10,742 nucleotides of DNA from NCBI GenBank assembly GCA_902787595.1, contig CADAHD010000145.1, positions 1 through 10,742 on the forward strand, read 5' to 3'. The notes below the pieces were generated by a model that saw only the letters and a program-made list of their open reading frames with translations, was not told the DNA's origin and made no database searches. The stretch comes from an uncultured Lachnospiraceae bacterium. GTDB taxonomy: Bacteria; Bacillota_A; Clostridia; Lachnospirales; Lachnospiraceae. Positions 7,847 to 10,742 of this stretch are shown here, piece after piece. Every line of letters begins with the position of its first letter. Positions within the stretch are counted from its first letter, which is position 1. The position numbers and the translations under genes are program-made.

Positions 7847-8380
7847 TTATTCATATATGAATCTTAATACTATATATGCCAATATTGCTGAAACAAGCAA
7901 AAGCACCAGGCCCACGCCTCCCAGCAGGAAAAACATTTTTACTTTTCCGAATTTTTCTTCTTTTCTGTATAATGCATTGTAACCCGGATAATTTACGCTG
8001 AGGGCAGGAACTGCTATAAGGAATCCGCCTATCGTTATCAGAAACAGTATGGATCCGAAACCCAACGGACCTTCGTTTCCGCTCATGTTAACACTCCCGA
8101 CAAGTAAAAAGCCCATAAAATTAGTAAAACTGAGCGCTCCCAGAACGATGTTGCGCAGCAGTACCCATTTCTGCATGGTCAGGCGTTTTTGTCTGTCGAC
8201 ATTTTCGTTATGCTCGAGGGTATCTATCCTCTCACGATACTCCCCGACCTGAACCTCTTCCTTTATCTCGTTAAAAGCCACCTCTATGCCGCAATAAGGA
8301 CACTTTGCAAAAAAAGCATTATCAACTCGATCCACCTGTCCTCCGCAGTGCGGGCATGTAATTGTAACTATATCTGCCAT
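7847..8380 (-). CDS. Zinc-ribbon protein with three transmembrane segments
   Basis: This 177-residue protein starts with a zinc ribbon, CPHC at 9-12 and CPYC at 27-30, of the short type found at the N-terminus of many uncharacterised Firmicutes membrane proteins. A charged, probably helical linker follows (residues 36-70, rich in Glu, Lys and Arg). Three hydrophobic segments then lie near 73-97, 109-129 and 147-172. The ribbon and linker should face the cytoplasm by the positive-inside rule. The start at 8380 is chosen because AAGGAG sits eight bases upstream; an ATG at 8386 would be only two bases from it. It is the first gene after the promoter at 8428-8456. I do not recognise a named family. 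Its place ahead of two glycosyltransferases is suggestive but proves no role in glycan export. Confidence 0.85.
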   Translation of the reverse strand: MADIVTITCPHCGGQVDRVDNAFFAKCPYCGIEVAFNEIKEEVQVGEYRERIDTLEHNENVDRQKRLTMQKWVLLRNIVLGALSFTNFMGFLLVGSVNMSGNEGPLGFGSILFLITIGGFLIAVPALSVNYPGYNALYRKEEKFGKVKMFFLLGGVGLVLLLVSAILAYIVLRFIYE

Positions 8381-8427
8381 GATCATGTCTCCTTATGTAC
8401 AAAGGCGCACAAAACTACCCGAACGAT

Positions 8428-8456
8428 ATTTTAATAAAGAACTCATAAACCGTCAA
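8428..8456 (-). promoter_or_regulatory. Sigma-A promoter of the five-gene minus-strand run
   Basis: On the minus strand, TTGACG (8451-8456), a 17-bp spacer and TAAAAT (8428-8433) form a good promoter. A start near 8421 would leave a leader of about 40 nt carrying the AAGGAG site of the zinc-ribbon gene. No clear promoter or terminator is seen in the short gaps between the next four genes. Confidence 0.7.
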
Positions 8457-8467
8457 TAGCAGGGCTT

Positions 8468-8487
8468 TGCGTGCCGATATCCATGCA
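8468..8487. promoter_or_regulatory. Imperfect inverted repeat between divergent promoters
   Basis: TGCGTG (8468-8473) and CATGCA (8482-8487) form an inverted repeat with five of six bases matching, around an eight-base centre containing the palindrome GATATC. It lies between the -35 boxes of the two divergent promoters, where an operator would be expected. The macrodomain-HTH protein encoded next door is one possible ligand. The match is short and could be chance. Confidence 0.25.
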
Positions 8488-8496
8488 GCCTGTAAC

Positions 8497-8525
8497 TTGC
8501 TTTTTCCTATGTCAAAAACTATAAT
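8497..8525 (+). promoter_or_regulatory. Sigma-A promoter of the macrodomain-HTH gene
   Basis: TTGCTT (8497-8502), a 17-bp spacer and an exact TATAAT (8520-8525) predict a start near 8532 and a leader of about 40 nt before the ATG at 8572. The leader has GGAG thirteen bases from the ATG and AAAGA eight bases from it, so the ribosome site is suboptimal. Confidence 0.75.
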
Positions 8526-8571
8526 TATAAAAGCGCAAACAGTAATCATGTAGTGGAGAAAGATTTTAGAT

Positions 8572-9813
8572 ATGTCATTCATCATAATCCGAAACGATAT
8601 CTCAAAGACAAGCGCAGACGCCATAGTCTGCACAGCAAGTCCCACGCCTGCCATTGCGTCCGGAACAGAAAAGGCGATCTATAAAGCCGCCGGCGCAGAA
8701 AAACTTATGGCAGAGCGCGAAAGGCTCGGAACGATCATGCCCGGTGAAGCATTTATAACTCCGGCCTTTGATCTGGATGCAAAATATATCCTGCATACAG
8801 TAGGACCTGTCTGGGAAAACGGCGAAAAAGACGAGCCGGAAGTACTGAGAAAATGCTATGAGAACTGTCTTCGCATCGCGATCGAAAATGATTGTGAAAG
8901 CATCGCTTTTCCTCTTTTAGCCACCGGATATTATAACTTCCCAAAGGCAGAAGCTCTACGGATAGCTGTATCCGTCTTCACCGAGTTTTTATCTCATGAA
9001 GAGATGGAGATCATCCTTGTTGTATTTGACGAAAAATCGTTTGAGCTATCTGATAAGATCTTTTCATCTGTCAGGGAATTTGTAGATAAGAATTATGTCA
9101 AAGAGCGCTTCCACGAGGAATATGACGGAAACAGGACCATCGTGCTTTCCTCAAGCGGGATTTCGGCCTTTGATATGGCCAAGGCAGATTTTGATGAAGT
9201 GCCCGACGATATAACCTATGATGCAGAACCGGACGAGGATACCGGCGATATGATTTGCGCCGAAGAACCGTGTGATGCGAGCCCCGAAGCGACTGTTAAC
9301 AGACTGTATGGCCGGCTCTTCGAGGCAGAAGCTGAAGCCGCTCCGCGCCATACGGTCTTTGGCGCTCCGGAAAAAGCTCCGCGCAATATGCTCGTCGGTG
9401 CAGCGCCGGCAGCCGCAGGTACCGGCAAACGGAAAGAGAGTCTGCGCAGTTTAAAAGATGTAATAGCCAATGTGGATGAAAGCTGGCAGGAATGTTTATT
9501 CCGTCTGATAGATGAGAAGGCTTATACCGATACGGAAGTTTATAAACGGGCGAATATGGACAGAAAGCTCTTTTCAAAGATCCGCAGCAATAAGGATTAT
9601 CAGCCCAGAAAAACCACAGCGCTCTCCCTGGCTCTGGCCCTTAAGCTGAATAAAGATGAAACCAGGGATTTTCTGAGAAAGGCAGGTCTTGCTCTTTCTC
9701 CCAGCAGCATTTTTGACCTTATAATCGAATATTTTATCAATGAAGGCATCTACGATATATATACGATAAACCTTGCTCTGTTCGAGCACAAACAGCCGCT
9801 TTTGGGAGAATAA
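8572..9813 (+). CDS. Macrodomain protein with acidic linker and C-terminal HTH-like domain
   Basis: Residues 1-172 of this 413-residue protein form a macrodomain, a fold that binds ADP-ribose: FIIIRNDISKTSADAIV opening, GTEKAIYKAAG at 31-41, a KYILHTVGPVW strand at 71-81, and FPLLATGYYNFPKAEAL at 113-129. The ligand loop is unusual: the usual Asn-rich motif (NAAN or NTAN) reads CTAS at 20-23, so both Asn residues are lost, and the Asn that supports hydrolysis in MacroD-type enzymes is a Ser. Residues 173-290 are a low-complexity linker, acidic at 207-234 and Ala/Pro-rich at 251-284. Residues 294-413 are helical and resemble an XRE-type helix-turn-helix: DTEVYKRANMDRKLFSKIRSN, TTALSLALALKLNKDE, then FDLIIEYFINEGIYDIYTIN. 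Seen: domains and substitutions. Inferred: an ADP-ribose-related sensor or reader with DNA- or protein-binding output rather than an active hydrolase. The VWA gene follows 104 bp downstream on the same strand. Confidence 0.87.
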   Translation: MSFIIIRNDISKTSADAIVCTASPTPAIASGTEKAIYKAAGAEKLMAERERLGTIMPGEAFITPAFDLDAKYILHTVGPVWENGEKDEPEVLRKCYENCLRIAIENDCESIAFPLLATGYYNFPKAEALRIAVSVFTEFLSHEEMEIILVVFDEKSFELSDKIFSSVREFVDKNYVKERFHEEYDGNRTIVLSSSGISAFDMAKADFDEVPDDITYDAEPDEDTGDMICAEEPCDASPEATVNRLYGRLFEAEAEAAPRHTVFGAPEKAPRNMLVGAAPAAAGTGKRKESLRSLKDVIANVDESWQECLFRLIDEKAYTDTEVYKRANMDRKLFSKIRSNKDYQPRKTTALSLALALKLNKDETRDFLRKAGLALSPSSIFDLIIEYFINEGIYDIYTINLALFEHKQPLLGE

Positions 9814-9814
9814 A

Positions 9815-9854
9815 AATGTCGCAGTAAAAGCGACCATTCGTAAATGCTTTTTTT
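9815..9854 (+). terminator. Stem-loop and T-tract after the macrodomain gene (possible attenuating terminator)
   Basis: GTCGC (9818-9822) pairs with GCGAC (9830-9834) around a seven-base loop, extended by AAT/ATT past one bulged C. Seven T residues follow at 9848-9854, about ten bases after the extended stem; the nearer four-pair stem CATT/AATG abuts the tract. The geometry is poor, so leaky termination between the macrodomain and VWA genes is possible but unproven. Confidence 0.3.
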
Positions 9855-9858
9855 CTAT

Positions 9859-9914
9859 ACTTACCTCAGAACATATAAATAAGCAGCCGCAAGACGGCAG
9901 AAAGAGAGGTAAGT
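9859..9914 (+). promoter_or_regulatory. Inverted repeat that can mask the VWA ribosome binding site
   Basis: ACTTACCTC (9859-9867) is a perfect nine-base reverse complement of GAGGTAAGT (9906-9914), which includes the ribosome site of the VWA gene. The 38-base interval holds a second hairpin, GCCG/CGGC (9886-9898). In a transcript running through from the macrodomain gene the long stem would sequester the ribosome site. An alternative reading is a DNA-level inverted repeat used as an operator. Confidence 0.45.
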
Positions 9915-9917
9915 CAT

Positions 9918-10592
9918 ATGAAAAAGAATTTAACAGAGATCGTTTTTATCCTTGACAGAAGCGGTTCCATGAGCGGACTGGAGGCAGACACCATCGGTGG
10001 TTACAATTCAATGCTGGCCAAGCAAAAGAAAGAAGAAGGCGAAGCAGTCATTTCCACCGTGCTCTTCGATGACAGGACCGAGATCCTTCATGACCGGAAG
10101 AAGCTTGATGCAGTTGAACCCATCACTGACAAAGAATACTTTGTGCGGGGATGCACTGCTCTTCTGGACGCCGTTGGCGGAGCTATCCATCATATCAACA
10201 AAATCCATAAGGAATTGCGTGAGGAAGAACGCCCCGAAAAGACTTTGTTCATCATTACCACCGACGGAATGGAAAACGCCAGCAAAACCTATTCCTATGA
10301 AAAGGTAAAAAAGATGGTGGAGAAAAGAAAGAAGAAGGATCATTGGGAATTCATCTTTCTTGGAGCCAATATCGATGCCGTTAAAGTAGCCGGAAAATTC
10401 GGCGTTGCCGCTAACCGCGCCGTGACTTATGAATGTGACAGCGAAGGAACCCAGCTCAATTTCGATGTAATGTCCAGAATGGTAAGCTGCGCAAGAGCCA
10501 GCGAAACATCTGTAATGATGGAAGCGGCGTTTGATTCGGATGAGCTGCTCGCTCCCATTCAGGAAGACTATAAGAAACGCCACAGAGCATAA
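9918..10592 (+). CDS. Small cytoplasmic von Willebrand factor A (VWA) domain protein
   Basis: This 224-residue protein is essentially one VWA domain. The metal-ion-dependent adhesion site is complete: DRSGSM at 13-18 (Asp13, Ser15, Ser17), Thr80 in RGCTALLDA, and Asp116 in ITTDGMEN. Other family segments are TIGGYNSML at 25-33, STVLFDD at 46-52, HWEFIFLGANIDA at 142-154 and VAANRAVTY at 163-171. There is no signal peptide or membrane segment, so it should act in the cytoplasm as a metal-dependent protein-binding module. The start has GAGAGG eight bases upstream. Small stand-alone VWA proteins of this type are common in Firmicutes and have no agreed function; they differ from TerY. It follows the macrodomain-HTH gene and precedes a good terminator, so the two may form an operon or at least a functional pair. 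No kinase or phosphatase partner is in the window. Confidence 0.9.
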   Translation: MKKNLTEIVFILDRSGSMSGLEADTIGGYNSMLAKQKKEEGEAVISTVLFDDRTEILHDRKKLDAVEPITDKEYFVRGCTALLDAVGGAIHHINKIHKELREEERPEKTLFIITTDGMENASKTYSYEKVKKMVEKRKKKDHWEFIFLGANIDAVKVAGKFGVAANRAVTYECDSEGTQLNFDVMSRMVSCARASETSVMMEAAFDSDELLAPIQEDYKKRHRA

Positions 10593-10601
10593 AGCCGCTG
10601 C

Positions 10602-10615
10602 TATGCCGCGGCATA
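10602..10615. repeat. Perfect 14-base palindrome after the VWA gene
   Basis: TATGCCGCGGCATA is a perfect palindrome 10 bases after the VWA stop codon, flanked by GCTG (10597-10600) and CAGC (10620-10623), which could extend it. No T-tract follows. It may be an operator-like dyad or an mRNA 3'-end structure ahead of the true terminator. Confidence 0.4.
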
Positions 10616-10635
10616 ATAACAGCTGATGGCACAAA

Positions 10636-10663
10636 AAAACCACGGGTCCGTCCCCGTGGTTTT
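10636..10663. terminator. Bidirectional rho-independent terminator
   Basis: AAAACCACGGG (10636-10646) pairs perfectly with CCCGTGGTTTT (10653-10663) around a six-base loop. On the plus strand it ends the VWA transcript with four U. On the minus strand the run of seven A at 10633-10639 becomes a U-tract, so it would be a stronger terminator for the converging gene at the right edge. Confidence 0.88.
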
Positions 10664-10714
10664 CCTGATGCCAAAAGGCGGGCCCCTTCTTGTGACTTCC
10701 TCGTGGTTTTTCTC

Positions 10715-10742
10715 TTACCAGATGGTGATGCGCTCTTCGGGC
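10715..10742 (-). CDS. Probable C-terminus of a converging gene (last 8 residues)
   Basis: Read on the minus strand, the final bases give PEERITIW followed by a TAA stop at 10715-10717, about 50 bases before a terminator with its better U-tract in this direction. The context fits the end of a convergent gene, but eight residues are too few to name a product and the frame could be chance. Confidence 0.4.

Noticed and set aside
8415..8654. Minus-strand open frame of 79 codons spanning the divergent promoter region
   Set aside because: It overlaps the macrodomain start and both predicted promoters, lacks a ribosome site, and looks like no protein.
9918..10592. TerY-type tellurite-resistance VWA protein
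   Set aside because: The sequence around DRSGSM and the TIGGYNSM segment match a different small VWA family, and no TerD, phosphatase or kinase genes are present.
10008..10643. Minus-strand open frame of 211 codons
   Set aside because: It is antisense to the VWA gene and runs through the palindrome and into the terminator stem; its Phe- and Ile-rich translation is what antisense reading of a Lys- and Glu-rich gene gives.

Overview
The window looks like the chromosome of a Clostridia bacterium, most likely Lachnospiraceae. The basis is moderate GC, strong GGAG-type ribosome sites, sigma-A-like promoters, and protein families typical of that group: a short-form AmrS-like radical SAM enzyme, a macrodomain-HTH protein and a small VWA protein. 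This placement is inferred from family resemblance, not from a marker gene. I see no rRNA, tRNA, CRISPR array, insertion sequence or integrase.

Layout. (1) 1-2498, minus strand: a two-domain NAD(P)HX repair enzyme (nnr) followed 30 bp later by glycerol kinase (glpK, cut by the left edge), probably one operon from a near-consensus promoter at 2591-2620. (2) 2669-4141, plus strand: a solitary protein joining a possible PD-(D/E)XK nuclease-like domain to a schlafen-type SF1 helicase (DUF2075). Its promoter lies back to back with that of nnr and puts the transcript start only a few bases before the ATG. (3) 8456 down to 4178, minus strand: a promoter and five closely spaced genes, namely a zinc-ribbon membrane protein, a GT4 glycosyltransferase, a GT2 glycosyltransferase broken by an 11-bp tandem duplication, an unrecognised 126-residue protein and the AmrS-like enzyme. 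(4) 8497-10592, plus strand: a promoter, a macrodomain-linker-HTH protein and a von Willebrand factor A protein, closed by a good two-way hairpin terminator at 10636-10663. The last 28 bases hold what looks like the C-terminus of a converging minus-strand gene.

How the genes work together. nnr and glpK are central-metabolism housekeeping. The two glycosyltransferases overlap by ATGA and probably act on the same surface glycan. The macrodomain-HTH and VWA genes look like a small sensing or regulatory module: the macrodomain has lost the usual Asn pair of its ligand loop, and the VWA ribosome site can pair with an upstream 9-base complement. The strongest observations are the repairable 11-bp duplication, the altered macrodomain with its VWA partner, the near-leaderless helicase-nuclease gene, and the masked VWA ribosome site.
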